Positions 42,875 to 51,172 are shown, counted from the first letter of the stretch. The stretch is DNA of 64,000 bases from Alphaproteobacteria bacterium (GCA_017503725.1 JAFVSL010000008.1:124001-188000), one strand, 5' to 3'. Notes: a model not told the origin generated them from the sequence alone. Translations and numbers: made by a program.

Positions 42875-43159
42875 ATGTGTGTTACAAAAATGAAATTGGG
42901 GCGCGCAAGAAGAAAAATTACAGGACGTTTTCATAATATGGTTTCGTGTCGCGTAAATGGAAAACAGACCCAGTTTTGTATCAAGAAAAATGTCTGGGAT
43001 ACAATGTGGCCATTTTGCAAGGCACGGGAAACAATAGTGTGTCTGCATATTGACGAAGAGCAATGTTCGGTTTTAAATTGCCCACAAAAGGCGGCGCATG
43101 ACAAGTATATGAAATTAAAAAGTAGTTTGCAGGGTATGTCACAGCAAAAGGAAAAATAA
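42875..43159 (+). CDS. Small Cys-containing basic protein of unknown function
   Basis: 94 residues, basic N-terminus (KMKLGRARRKITGRFH) and six cysteines spaced through the rest (SCRVNG, FCIKK, PFCKAR, VCLHIDEEQCSVLNC). No signal peptide, so a cytoplasmic metal-binding role is possible but unproven. AAGGGGTAAAAA precedes the ATG, 10 bp after lepA. The following gene starts 1 bp after its stop and also has clustered cysteines. Confidence 0.6.
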   Translation: MCVTKMKLGRARRKITGRFHNMVSCRVNGKQTQFCIKKNVWDTMWPFCKARETIVCLHIDEEQCSVLNCPQKAAHDKYMKLKSSLQGMSQQKEK

Positions 43160-43160
43160 A

Positions 43161-43571
43161 ATGGATTGGTTTGATTATTATAGGAAGGTGTCGTTGTCCC
43201 AGTTTGCGCGTGCGGCGCACGAGTTGCGCGCATTGCGTGGTCAGTTACGCCAGGCGGAAAATGATTTGGAATATTCGGCCAAATTATTAACAAAAAACTA
43301 TGGCATCGAAGATGATATTAAATATGGGGATGCGTGCCTGAAATTAAAAGAAATTATTGAACCTACGAATCTGCTGGATGAGTCCGCGTGTCGTTTTACC
43401 CTGTCGCGTTGTCAGTTTTTTAAGCCGATTGGGAATGAGGAACTGTGTCCGAATCATATGTGTTCTTGTTGGGCGCATAATAATCGGTATCACCAGGATT
43501 TAAATCAGGTCAAAGAAATAAAACAAAAAATATTAACATTTTGGTCTGATAAATTATCAAAAGTAAAATAA
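43161..43571 (+). CDS. Cys-cluster protein of unknown function
   Basis: 136 residues: an N-terminal helical, probably coiled-coil part (about 10-50, FARAAHELRALRGQLRQAENDLEYS) and a later cluster CRFTLSRC...CPNHMCSCW with a neighbouring His, which could bind zinc or an iron-sulfur cluster. No export signal. It begins 1 bp after the preceding gene, a sign of translational coupling. Not recognised. Confidence 0.6.
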   Translation: MDWFDYYRKVSLSQFARAAHELRALRGQLRQAENDLEYSAKLLTKNYGIEDDIKYGDACLKLKEIIEPTNLLDESACRFTLSRCQFFKPIGNEELCPNHMCSCWAHNNRYHQDLNQVKEIKQKILTFWSDKLSKVK

Positions 43572-43589
43572 AAACCAAAGGGGTCGCCT

Positions 43590-44603
43590 ATGGCGCACCA
43601 GTTCTTTTTTAATTCTTATATTTTGGATAATCTGCCGGCGCCGCGGACCGGTTTTGATGTTGTTCAAGATGTGTCAGAGCCACGTCTGCGGATGTATATT
43701 ACAAGTCGCGGGATAAAAACGTTTTTTGTTCGTAAACGTGTAAACGGTAAAGACAAGCGAATTATAATTGGTAACTATCCAGATGTTGATATCGAAGATG
43801 CGCGCAGCGCGGTGCAGATTGTACTGGATGTCGCTATGCAAAAGCCGGTTACGCGTCGTCGCAAAATTACATTTCAAAAGTTTATGGATTTGTATCTGGA
43901 AAAGTGTGTGCGCCGTGGTGAAGATTCACGGACCAAATTGGAACGTGCAATTAAACGACATTTGTCGGGCTTGTTTGAAAAAAATGTTTCGGAAATATCA
44001 TCTGCGGATATTCAAAATGTAATCGCGAATATTGATGGACAGGCCATTGCCGGGCGTATGCAAGAATTGCTGCAAAGTGTGTTTAAATTTGCACTGGAAA
44101 ACGGATATGTGAAAACCAATCCCGTCGTTGATATTCCGCGTGTTGAACAAAAACGTCGCGTGCGGCCATTGAATCGAAATGGTTTATTGCGGTTGATTTC
44201 GGCAATTGAAAAAATGGATGATTTAAATTTGCGTGCGGCGTTCTTGATGTTGATTTATGGGTTCGCACCAAAATCAAAAATATTTGCAATGCGCTGGGAA
44301 GATTTAGATTTTAACCACGATATGTGGGATGTGCGACCACTGTCAGACAGGGCGATTGTTTTGCTGCAAGATTTACCACAATCCAGTAACTGGGTGTTCC
44401 CAGGGCGTGGGGGATTTCATATTATCGATCCACGTGTTGCGTGGGGACGCGTCGCGCGTGCGGCGGGTATCCCAAATTTAACCATGGATGATGTTTACAA
44501 GTTTTTATTTCGCCAATTGCCATGGGCCCCAGACAGGGCGGATTTTCGCGATAATATGAATGTCTTGTTGGACGAGTTATTGGAATCAGAATGTCAATTA
44601 TAA
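43590..44603 (+). CDS. Degenerate tyrosine-recombinase (integrase)-like protein
   Basis: 337 residues. An Arm-DNA-binding domain of the P4-integrase type comes first (about 18-80, with FFVRKRVNGKDKRIIIGNYPDVDIEDAR), then a SAM-like core-binding domain (about 92-185), and a catalytic-domain start with FLMLIYGFAPKSKIFAMRWEDLDF. Active integrases have an Arg there (TGxRxxE); here AP-K-S takes its place. The box II HxxR and the nucleophilic Tyr are not found in the shortened C-terminus (LTMDDVYKFLFRQLPW...). The protein should bind DNA but not recombine. The intact frame suggests it is kept for another use, perhaps regulation. AAGGGGT precedes the ATG. Confidence 0.7.
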   Translation: MAHQFFFNSYILDNLPAPRTGFDVVQDVSEPRLRMYITSRGIKTFFVRKRVNGKDKRIIIGNYPDVDIEDARSAVQIVLDVAMQKPVTRRRKITFQKFMDLYLEKCVRRGEDSRTKLERAIKRHLSGLFEKNVSEISSADIQNVIANIDGQAIAGRMQELLQSVFKFALENGYVKTNPVVDIPRVEQKRRVRPLNRNGLLRLISAIEKMDDLNLRAAFLMLIYGFAPKSKIFAMRWEDLDFNHDMWDVRPLSDRAIVLLQDLPQSSNWVFPGRGGFHIIDPRVAWGRVARAAGIPNLTMDDVYKFLFRQLPWAPDRADFRDNMNVLLDELLESECQL

Positions 44604-44648
44604 CAACATTGGATTTTTGTCCCATTTGTTATCGTTTGTTATAATTTC

Positions 44649-44677
44649 TTGACATAGGGGGGCTAAAATGATAGTTT
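44649..44677 (+). promoter_or_regulatory. Promoter of acpP
   Basis: TTGACA (44649-44654), 17-bp spacer, TGA-TAGTTT (44672-44677). The leader of about 50 bases contains ACGTCCCCGGTGGGGGCC, able to form a short CCCC/GGGG stem. Confidence 0.55.
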
Positions 44678-44731
44678 TATGTAATGACGTCCCCGGTGGG
44701 GGCCAACAATTCAAATAAAAAAGGAAAAAAA

Positions 44732-44965
44732 ATGTCAGAAACATTTGATAAAGTAAAAAAAATTATTATCGAAAAATTGGGCTGTGACGAAGCAAAGGTC
44801 GTAGAAACTGCATCTTTCGTTAATGACTTGGGCGCAGATTCTTTGGACGTTGTAGAATTCGTTATGGAAGTTGAAAAAGAATTCAACGTTGAAATCCCAG
44901 ACGAAGAAGCAGGTAAATTGCAGACTGTTGGTGATGCTGTTAAATATATCGAAGCACACAAATAA
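44732..44965 (+). CDS. acpP: Acyl carrier protein
   Basis: ACP carries growing acyl chains on phosphopantetheine during fatty acid synthesis. The 77-residue acidic protein has the attachment site [10 protein letters not shown] with Ser37, and the standard four-helix pattern ([49 protein letters not shown]). AAAAAGGAAA precedes the ATG at 44732; an upstream in-frame start is rejected since it lies in the leader. Followed by a terminator and fabF, the common alphaproteobacterial order. Confidence 0.97.
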   Translation: MSETFDKVKKIIIEKLGCDEAKVVETASFVNDLGADSLDVVEFVMEVEKEFNVEIPDEEAGKLQTVGDAVKYIEAHK

Positions 44966-44994
44966 TAAAAACAATATTGGTATTTGTAATGTTT

Positions 44995-45023
44995 TGTCCG
45001 TCACGCTGTGGCGGATTTTTTTA
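44995..45023 (+). terminator. Terminator between acpP and fabF
   Basis: CCGTCAC (44998-45004), loop GCT, GTGGCGG (45008-45014, one G-U pair), then ATTTTTTTATT. It may let ACP be made in excess over FabF. Confidence 0.8.
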
Positions 45024-45095
45024 TTGTATTTTCTGTCCTAATCGGGCATTATTGTGGCATATGTTAGTTAAACCTAGATCAAAGGAAAACCTATT

Positions 45096-46346
45096 ATGAG
45101 AAGAGTTGTTATTACCGGTATGGGAATTGTGTCGCCTGTGGGAACGGGGGTGGATAATGCCTGGCAAAATGTTGTTGCCGGTAAGTCGGGTGTACGTAAA
45201 ATTACTGAATTCGAAGTTGATGATTTGGCATCCCAGATTGCGGGTATCCCAGAACGCGGGGAAGGGGTCGGACAATATAATCCAGATAGCGTTATTGAAC
45301 CACGTGAACAACGCAAGATGGATAAATGTATTCTTTACGGTATGGTTGCCGCGGACGAAGCGATAAAGGATGCGGGCTTGGCTGACTATGCCGGGGACAA
45401 AGAACGCATTGGTGTTTCCATCGGCAGTGGTATTGGCGGATTTGATACCATCTATGAAAACTGTATCGAATTACATACGGGTGGTCCACGTCGCGTCAGT
45501 CCTTTCTTTATCCCAAAGGGGATTATCAATATGACAGCGGGCCACGTTTCAATTAAGTATGGGTTCAAAGGGCCAAACATTTCCGTTGTGACGGCATGTG
45601 CAACCGGTGCCCATTCAATTGGAGAGGCCGCACGTTTAATCAAATACGGTGATGCCGATATTATGATTTGTGGCGGAACTGAAGGTGTGGTCAGCCGAAT
45701 CGCCCTGGCGGGATTTTCGGCAATGCGCGCATTAAGTACACGCAACGATGCGCCAGCGGCCGCATCGCGTCCATGGGATAAAAATCGCGACGGCTTTATT
45801 ATGGCTGAGGGTGCGGGTATTTTGGTTCTGGAAGAATATGAACACGCGGTTGCGCGTGGTGCAAAAATCTATGCAGAGGTGGCCGGGTACGGCCTGTCGG
45901 GTGATGGATATCATATCACAGCGCCCGCCCCAAATGGCGAAGGTGGCAAACGTGCAATGATAGCCGCAATCAAAGATGCGGGACTGACACCGGCGGATGT
46001 TGACTATGTTAACGCGCACGGCACATCGACCGGTTTGGGTGATATTGGTGAATTGGCCGCGGTCCAGGAATTGTTTAATGGTGCAGATGTATGTATGTCA
46101 TCAACCAAGTCTGTGACGGGACACCTTTTGGGGGCCGCCGGTGCGGTAGAGGCAATATTCTGTGCCTGTGCGATTCGTGACGGTATTGTTCCGCCAACAA
46201 TCAATTTGGATGATCCCGAAGATGCGGTTGGTGATTTTAACCTGGTGCCACATACGGCGCAAAAGCGTGATGTAAATGTTGCACTTAGCAATTCGTTTGG
46301 GTTTGGGGGAACAAACGCATCACTCGTCCTTAAAAAAATTAAATAA
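45096..46346 (+). CDS. fabF: 3-oxoacyl-[acyl-carrier-protein] synthase II
   Basis: FabF condenses malonyl-ACP with acyl-ACP to lengthen fatty acids. The 416-residue thiolase-fold protein has the active-site Cys168 in VVTACATGAHSIGEA, catalytic histidines in VNAHGTST and VTGHLLGAAGAVEA, and the C-terminal NSFGFGGTNASLVL. Length and motifs are normal for FabF. GGAAAACCT-type spacing upstream gives only a weak ribosome binding site. Downstream lies hairpin repeat copy D. Confidence 0.96.
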   Translation: MRRVVITGMGIVSPVGTGVDNAWQNVVAGKSGVRKITEFEVDDLASQIAGIPERGEGVGQYNPDSVIEPREQRKMDKCILYGMVAADEAIKDAGLADYAGDKERIGVSIGSGIGGFDTIYENCIELHTGGPRRVSPFFIPKGIINMTAGHVSIKYGFKGPNISVVTACATGAHSIGEAARLIKYGDADIMICGGTEGVVSRIALAGFSAMRALSTRNDAPAAASRPWDKNRDGFIMAEGAGILVLEEYEHAVARGAKIYAEVAGYGLSGDGYHITAPAPNGEGGKRAMIAAIKDAGLTPADVDYVNAHGTSTGLGDIGELAAVQELFNGADVCMSSTKSVTGHLLGAAGAVEAIFCACAIRDGIVPPTINLDDPEDAVGDFNLVPHTAQKRDVNVALSNSFGFGGTNASLVLKKIK

Positions 46347-46351
46347 AACGG

Positions 46352-46448
46352 CATATCTATGCCCAAACCCGCAACCTTATGTAGCGTCTGTACACTACGG
46401 TTGCGGGTTTTATCATATCTATACCATTTTCTTTAATTTTTTTCCCCA
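46352..46448 (+). repeat. Dispersed hairpin repeat, copy D (after fabF)
   Basis: CATATCTAT direct repeats (46352-46360 and 46414-46422) enclose a 12-bp perfect stem (46365-46376 with 46399-46410) and a 22-nt loop with TTATGTAGCGTCTGTACAC plus TAC. On the right CATTTTCTTTAATTTTTTTCCCC follows. The arms share no sequence with copies A-C. Confidence 0.8.
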
Positions 46449-46474
46449 AGTGCTAGGACATAGGGGATTTTTTC

Positions 46475-46981
46475 TTATTTCTTTTTCTGAACAAAGTGTT
46501 TATATAAAAATCGTTGGATTTTTTGCCGTGGCCCTTCGTCAAATGCAAAGAAGTTTTTTGGTATGTCGGGATATCGATATATTTTGATGTACCCCAATTC
46601 TTCACCACGCAGTAATTTTTGACCCACGTCTGGAATTTGGATTGCTTTGATTGGTTTAACTGTTTCTGTGGAAACATATTCGATGACCGTGAAAGATTTA
46701 TTAGGGTGCAGTTCTGTTAATTGAAATGATTCTGGGGGTAATACATAGATTACACCAGATGTGCCACAATATGTCTTTTCAAAAGAACCAGGAAAGGATT
46801 CAACTATTGTTGCGGTATCGTTTTCAATGCAAAAATAATTATTGCCTTTGTTATAAACGGCATATCGCAGGGCGGATGCAAAATTTGGTGTGGCAAAAAC
46901 ATATGGCGTGGACAGATAGCCATCCAGATGCGGTCTGATTTCTGGTAAATTTTGAACCGTGGTTCCGTGATATAATTCCAT
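46475..46981 (-). CDS. Possible ADP-ribosyltransferase-fold protein
   Basis: 168 residues. The opening MELYHGTTVQNLPEIRPH, followed by YVFATPNFASALRYAV, follows the pattern of ADP-ribosyltransferase-like folds (Y-H-G-T near the N-terminus, then a [VF]-[YF]-A-T-x-x-x-x-A-x-x-Y-A element). The rest includes a Cys (TYCGTSGVIYVLPPE) and a Lys-rich C-terminus. No toxin or immunity partner and no signal peptide are visible. The assignment is tentative. The ATG at 46981 sits at the expected transcription start of a consensus promoter; a TTG two codons upstream is less likely. Confidence 0.45.
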   Translation of the reverse strand: MELYHGTTVQNLPEIRPHLDGYLSTPYVFATPNFASALRYAVYNKGNNYFCIENDTATIVESFPGSFEKTYCGTSGVIYVLPPESFQLTELHPNKSFTVIEYVSTETVKPIKAIQIPDVGQKLLRGEELGYIKIYRYPDIPKNFFAFDEGPRQKIQRFLYKHFVQKKK

Positions 46982-46988
46982 AGACAAA

Positions 46989-47016
46989 ATTTTATAACAA
47001 AAAATATTTGTGTCAA
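46989..47016 (-). promoter_or_regulatory. Consensus promoter, probably leaderless
   Basis: Minus strand: TTGACA (47011-47016), 16-bp spacer, TAAAAT (46989-46994). Seven bases separate it from the ATG at 46981. Confidence 0.7.
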
Positions 47017-47049
47017 CTTAAAAATCCCCCAGTTTTTCTGGGGGATTGG

Positions 47050-48837
47050 TTATTTTTCAGTTTCGGTTTTTTCTTCTTCCTTTTTCTCTTCGTCTTTGTT
47101 CAGGCCCAATGTGTCGCGAATTGGTTCGATGACGTTTTCCTTAATCGGCTCAATTACGTTTTCTTTTATCGGTTCAATTACATTTTCTTTGATTGGGTCG
47201 ATAATGGTTGCCTTGGCACTGTCCAGTGTGCGGATAAGGGCGCGACGAATTTTACCACTGATTGTCATTGGCAAAGAATCGACGTATTCAATAACGCGCG
47301 GGCATTTGTAATGTGCAGTGCGCTGTTTGACATAATTGATTAGTTGGCGTGTCAATAAATCAGATTCTGTAAAAGTTTTATTTAAAACAATTGTTGCCTT
47401 AATCGCTTGGCCGCGGGCGGCGTCGGGGATGCCGGTGACGGCAACCTCGCGTACGGCGGGGTGTTCGGTCAGGACACTTTCAACCTCAAACGGGCTGACA
47501 CGATATCCGGCGGATTTAATCAAATCGTCATTACGGCCAACAAACCAAAAATATCCGTCATTGTCCCGGTATGCAACGTCGCCGGTGTGATAATATCCAT
47601 CGCGATATGCCGCGGCGGTTTGTTTTTCGTCGTGATGATAGCCCTGGAACAGGCCAGTGGGGCGTTTATCTTTTAAACAAACACAAATTTCACCAACGCT
47701 GTTGTCTTTTATCGGGTGGCCACGTTCATCCAGTAGTTGGACATCCCAGCCCGCCGCCGGCATTCCCATAGAGCCCGGCTTGGGTTCTATCCACGGATTG
47801 TTAAAAAGCATTACACATGTTTCGGTTTGGCCAAACCCTTCGCGCAGTTTGATGCCCGTTTTTTCCAGAAAGCGTTCATAGACTTCGGGGTTTAGGGCCT
47901 CGCCGGCGATGTCGGCTTTTTTCAACTTTGATAAATCGTATTTAGACATATCGGCGTGAATCATCATCTTGTATGCGGTCGGTGGTGCGCAGAAAGATGT
48001 TATTCCGTGTGTGGAAATTGCCGTCAATAAATCGTGCGCATTAAATACACGTGAAAAATCGTATATGAATACGGTTGCACCCGCCAGCCATTGACCATAC
48101 ATTTTACCCCATGAACATTTTGCCCAACCTGATTCAGATAATGTAAAGTGTATGTCATTATCATCCAGCCGTTGCCAGAACAGGGCGGTGTTAATATGCC
48201 CCAATGGGTATGTAAAATTATGGGCAACCATTTTTGGCATATTGGTTGTGCCACTGGTAAAATAGACAACCATTGTATCGGTGTTTTCATTCTTTATGCG
48301 TGGAAAAGTATCGGGATAATATTCCAATGCACCGGCGATATCGGTTGATGGGATAATTTGAATATTTGTATCATCACCAATCGCAGATTTAATTTCATCC
48401 ATTATTTGTCCGTCATCAAATGCGATGATTGTTTTAACGTCTGCGGTATCAATGCGGTATTTTATATCCTTGGCCTTTAATTGGTTGGTCGATGGAATTG
48501 GAATCGCGCAAATTTTGTGCATTGCCATCATCAGAACCCAATATTCCCAACGACGACGCATAAATAATAAAACGGTGTCATTACGCTTTATCCCGCGATC
48601 GGTTAAAAAATTAGCGACCATATTTGAATAGCGTGATAAATCACTAAATGTAAAAGTTTTTGTCTCGCCACTGTCATCTGTCCAGATTATGGCAACTTTA
48701 TCCGGTGACACTTTTGCAATTTCATCGATAACATCATATGCAAAGTTAAAGTTGTCTGGAACATTTGGCACTGCGTTTTCTTTGTAATCATCATAATTAT
48801 CAAATGTATCTTTGTTCAAAAACCGTAGTGCGAACAT
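47050..48837 (-). CDS. AMP-forming acyl-CoA synthetase, medium-chain type
   Basis: Activates a carboxylic acid with ATP and joins it to CoA. The 595 residues carry ANL-superfamily motifs: VYFTSGTTNMPKMV (P-loop), GFGQTETC (A5), YHTGDVAYRDNDGYFWFVGRNDDLIKSAGYRVSPFEVE (A7-A8) and the catalytic Lys in TISGKIRR (A10). The overall pattern (WAKCSWGKMYGQWLAGA) resembles medium-chain or acetyl-CoA-synthetase-like enzymes; the substrate is unknown. After A10 comes an unusual tail: four 8-residue repeats of the form VIEPIKEN, then a Lys/Glu-rich end. AAAGGAAT precedes the ATG at 48837; an in-frame start 13 codons upstream is rejected. Confidence 0.85.
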   Translation of the reverse strand: MFALRFLNKDTFDNYDDYKENAVPNVPDNFNFAYDVIDEIAKVSPDKVAIIWTDDSGETKTFTFSDLSRYSNMVANFLTDRGIKRNDTVLLFMRRRWEYWVLMMAMHKICAIPIPSTNQLKAKDIKYRIDTADVKTIIAFDDGQIMDEIKSAIGDDTNIQIIPSTDIAGALEYYPDTFPRIKNENTDTMVVYFTSGTTNMPKMVAHNFTYPLGHINTALFWQRLDDNDIHFTLSESGWAKCSWGKMYGQWLAGATVFIYDFSRVFNAHDLLTAISTHGITSFCAPPTAYKMMIHADMSKYDLSKLKKADIAGEALNPEVYERFLEKTGIKLREGFGQTETCVMLFNNPWIEPKPGSMGMPAAGWDVQLLDERGHPIKDNSVGEICVCLKDKRPTGLFQGYHHDEKQTAAAYRDGYYHTGDVAYRDNDGYFWFVGRNDDLIKSAGYRVSPFEVESVLTEHPAVREVAVTGIPDAARGQAIKATIVLNKTFTESDLLTRQLINYVKQRTAHYKCPRVIEYVDSLPMTISGKIRRALIRTLDSAKATIIDPIKENVIEPIKENVIEPIKENVIEPIRDTLGLNKDEEKKEEEKTETEK

Positions 48838-48915
48838 ATTGATTCCTTTTGGTTTGCAAGAATAAATATGGTGCACAGGTGGCGAAAATACAAGTAAAAA
48901 TTCGAAAAAATTAAG

Positions 48916-48944
48916 TTGATTTTTTGTCTTATCCGTTGCATAAT
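48916..48944 (+). promoter_or_regulatory. Promoter of tRNA-Pro
   Basis: TTGATT (48916-48921), 17-bp spacer, CATAAT (48939-48944), 17 bp before the mature tRNA. Confidence 0.6.
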
Positions 48945-48961
48945 CACGGCCGTCGGTTTTA

Positions 48962-49021
<60 letters not shown>

Positions 49022-49038
<17 letters not shown>

Positions 49039-49253
49039 CTAATAAAAAAATGGCCCAACGGGCCGTTTTTTATTAGTGTGGGATTGATGGTCGATATCAC
49101 ACATTGTGCACACAATGTGTGGTTCGAGCCGTAGCGTTAGCGCAGGCGAAAGGGGCCCACCGCCCTGCGGTGGGAATTACAGCCCAGTCACGACACATAT
49201 TTATATGGCCCATTGGGTCGTTTTTTTATTAGTGTGGGGTTGATGGTCGATAT
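49022..49253 (+). repeat. Imperfect duplication of the tRNA-Pro 3' end, with palindromes between
   Basis: 49022-49097 (T-arm side of the tRNA, terminator, and GTGTGGGATTGATGGTCG) recurs at 49183-49253. GGTTCGAGCC (49121-49130) is a second T-loop-like copy, separated from CCCAGTCAC by an insert of about 52 bp. The insert holds a perfect stem, CCCACCG (49156-49162) with CGGTGGG (49168-49174). Before it lies the palindrome CACACATTGTG-CA-CACAATGTGTG (49098-49121). Confidence 0.7.
49050..49072 (+). terminator. Rho-independent terminator after tRNA-Pro
   Basis: GGCCC (49052-49056), loop AAC, GGGCC (49060-49064) and GTTTTTTATT. Confidence 0.8.
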
Positions 49254-49267
49254 TTTATTGTGACCGT

Positions 49268-49295
49268 TTGCAAAATGATTTTTATCTGTCATAAT
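49268..49295 (+). promoter_or_regulatory. Promoter of mltG, probably leaderless
   Basis: TTGCAA (49268-49273), 16-bp spacer, CATAAT (49290-49295), seven bases before the ATG at 49303. Confidence 0.65.
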
Positions 49296-49302
49296 ACGCG
49301 TT

Positions 49303-50310
49303 ATGAGAATGAAAAGATTTTTCCGAAAAAATAAATCAATTGCGATTGTTGCACTGTTTGCGGCGGTGGCGTTCGCGTTGATGTTTTGGCAATTTGGTAT
49401 TCGTTCGACTGTGAATAGTCCCCGTACTTTTATTATAAATCGTGGGGCATCGGTTGGGGCGGTTGCGCGCAGTCTGCATCAGCATAATTTGGTTATATCG
49501 CCAATGACATTTAAAATGGCGGTGCGTATGAACGGCGGGCGGGTGCAAAGCGGTGAATATGATATCCCCCGTGGGATAAGCAGTTGGGGCCTGGCGCGGA
49601 TGTTTGCCGATGGGGATGTTGCCGCAACGACCGTAACCATACCAGAGGGGTTAACCGTTAAACAGATTAAGCAGTTGTTGTTGGGGGCATCTGGCCTAAC
49701 CGGTGGGGTGGAATGTGGTGCGGATAAATCTTTGCCGGTGTGTAATTTGAAAGACGGTGATTTGTTCCCAGACACATATCGGGTGGCGCGTGGAACGTCA
49801 CGTTTGGCGGTTCTGGAATTGATGCGCAAAAAGATGGTTGCGCTGGAGGCGGAAATGGATCGATATATTCGTCGATTGCCAAAACCTTTAAAGACGTGGG
49901 ATGATGTTATTGTGTTGGCGTCAATCGTTCAAAAGGAAACACCACGGGAATCAGAAATGCCAATGGTGGCCAGCGTGTATATAAACCGTTTGAACAAGGG
50001 GATGCGATTACAGGCGGATCCGACGGTTGTATATGCGATAACAAATGGCCTGGGGGATATGCAGGGTGCACCGTTGCTAAAAGCGCACCTGGGGGTGGAC
50101 AGTCCATACAATACTTATAAGAAATCAGGATTGCCGCCGGCGCCGATTGCAAATGTTGGGCGTTCCGCGGTCAGTGCCGTTTTGAAACCCGCTGATACAA
50201 AATATCTGTATTTTGTTGCCGACGGGCAGGGCGGACATAAATTTGCCCGTGATTACGAGACACATAAGAAGAATCACGCGGCCTGGCGCAAGATAAAAAA
50301 TAAAATCTAA
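49303..50310 (+). CDS. mltG: Endolytic murein transglycosylase MltG
   Basis: MltG (YceG) cleaves nascent glycan strands and so sets their length. The 335 residues have a basic N-terminus, one transmembrane helix (about 12-33), a LysM-like subdomain (about 45-115), and the catalytic YceG domain with the catalytic Glu in IVQKETPRESE, MRLQADPTVVYA, and SPYNTYKKSGLPPAPIANVG. Two ATGs lie two codons apart at the start; the first is at the predicted transcription start and there is no ribosome binding site. It is often followed by tmk or holB in other bacteria, but not here. Confidence 0.95.
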   Translation: MRMKRFFRKNKSIAIVALFAAVAFALMFWQFGIRSTVNSPRTFIINRGASVGAVARSLHQHNLVISPMTFKMAVRMNGGRVQSGEYDIPRGISSWGLARMFADGDVAATTVTIPEGLTVKQIKQLLLGASGLTGGVECGADKSLPVCNLKDGDLFPDTYRVARGTSRLAVLELMRKKMVALEAEMDRYIRRLPKPLKTWDDVIVLASIVQKETPRESEMPMVASVYINRLNKGMRLQADPTVVYAITNGLGDMQGAPLLKAHLGVDSPYNTYKKSGLPPAPIANVGRSAVSAVLKPADTKYLYFVADGQGGHKFARDYETHKKNHAAWRKIKNKI

Positions 50311-50315
50311 TGGCG

Positions 50316-50400
50316 TATCTAACGCGGGTTAGCAATGGTTTATGTATGTTTGTGTACGCTACGCCGTTTACTTATGTCATTTGGTGCCAAATTCTTGTTC
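50316..50400 (+). repeat. Degenerate dispersed hairpin repeat, copy E (after mltG)
   Basis: AATCTAATGGCGTATCTA matches the left flank of copy A (AATCTAATGGCATATCTA). TTTATGTATGTTTGTGTACG plus CTACG (50340-50363) matches the loop core. The arms no longer pair well and the right flank is not kept, so this copy looks decayed. Confidence 0.55.
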
Positions 50401-50413
50401 TAGTTCTGTGATA

Positions 50414-50470
50414 GGGGTATTTTTGTGGTGTTTTGTGCCACAGGGTACCCTTTTTTATTTTGTCAAAAAT
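50414..50470 (+). terminator. Candidate terminator upstream of the ribosomal operon
   Basis: GGGTA (50415-50419) with TACCC, and inner TGTGG with CCACA, form a two-part stem; TTTTTTATTTT follows. It separates mltG from the rpsL promoter. Confidence 0.6.
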
Positions 50471-50541
50471 GTGTTTTGCTTAAAGTCCTAAAAATACGGC
50501 GGTTTCAAGCGAAATTCTTATTATTTTTTCCTAGATTTTCC

Positions 50542-50570
50542 TTGACAACACGGGGGTTCGGGGTTATAGT
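50542..50570 (+). promoter_or_regulatory. Strong promoter of the str-S10-spc ribosomal cluster
   Basis: TTGACA (50542-50547), 17-bp spacer, TATAGT (50565-50570). It leaves a leader of about 145 bases before rpsL, with a small CTGC/GCAG hairpin (about 50622-50634); regulation by a leader structure is possible but not shown. Confidence 0.8.
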
Positions 50571-50721
50571 GTGTTCGCTTTTCGTATAGTCGAGAAGAGT
50601 AGAAAAATACAGAAACCGCCTGCTAAGTGCAGATTTATAATCCGGCATAAGTCGTTGAAATAAGTCTGATTAGGTGGCTTTTGTGCAGAGTAAAAACAGG
50701 TAGAAAACAAAGAGATTTTGA

Positions 50722-51093
50722 ATGCCAACAGTAAACCAACTGATTCGGAAACCTCGTAAAAAAGTCGTGGTGAAAAGTACTGCGCCTGATATGATGGAAA
50801 ACCCACAGAAACGTGGTGTTTGCACACGTGTTTATACGACAACTCCGAAAAAACCTAACTCGGCGCAGCGTAAGGTTGCCCGTGTAAAATTGGCCAATGG
50901 CCGCGAAGTAACTGCCTATATCCCAGGCGAAGGTCACAATTTACAAGAACACAGCGTTGTTATGATTCGTGGTGGTCGTGTAAAGGACTTGCCCGGTGTT
51001 AAATATCACATCATTCGTGGTGTCTTGGATACCAAGGGTGTTGAAAGCAGAAAACAGGGGCGTTCTTTGTACGGTGCAAAGACCAAAAAATAA
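50722..51093 (+). CDS. rpsL: 30S ribosomal protein S12
   Basis: 123 residues. S12 sits at the decoding centre. The opening [13 protein letters not shown], the [15 protein letters not shown] loop and the [33 protein letters not shown] segment are universal, and the streptomycin-linked lysines (KPNS and GRVKDLPG contexts) look wild type. First gene of the cluster, after AAAGAGAT. It is followed by a 79-bp gap with two hairpins. Confidence 0.98.
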   Translation: MPTVNQLIRKPRKKVVVKSTAPDMMENPQKRGVCTRVYTTTPKKPNSAQRKVARVKLANGREVTAYIPGEGHNLQEHSVVMIRGGRVKDLPGVKYHIIRGVLDTKGVESRKQGRSLYGAKTKK

Positions 51094-51109
51094 TAACAGT
51101 TAAACCAAA

Positions 51110-51150
51110 CACATACAAAAGAATGTATGTGAGTAATCCGGAAAACGGAT
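51110..51150 (+). other. Two hairpins between rpsL and rpsG
   Basis: CACATAC (51110-51116) with GTATGTG (51125-51131), then ATCCG (51136-51140), GAAAA loop, CGGAT (51146-51150). No T-run, so not a terminator. Confidence 0.65.
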
Positions 51151-51172
51151 GAAGAAATAAAAGGATAAAAAT

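Noticed and set aside
49071-49200. A second functional tRNA after tRNA-Pro
   Set aside because: Only T-arm-like pieces are present; no acceptor pairing, D-arm or anticodon stem can be formed.
50577-50721. A known r-protein leader element before rpsL
   Set aside because: Only weak, short hairpins are visible and none matches a leader structure I can name.
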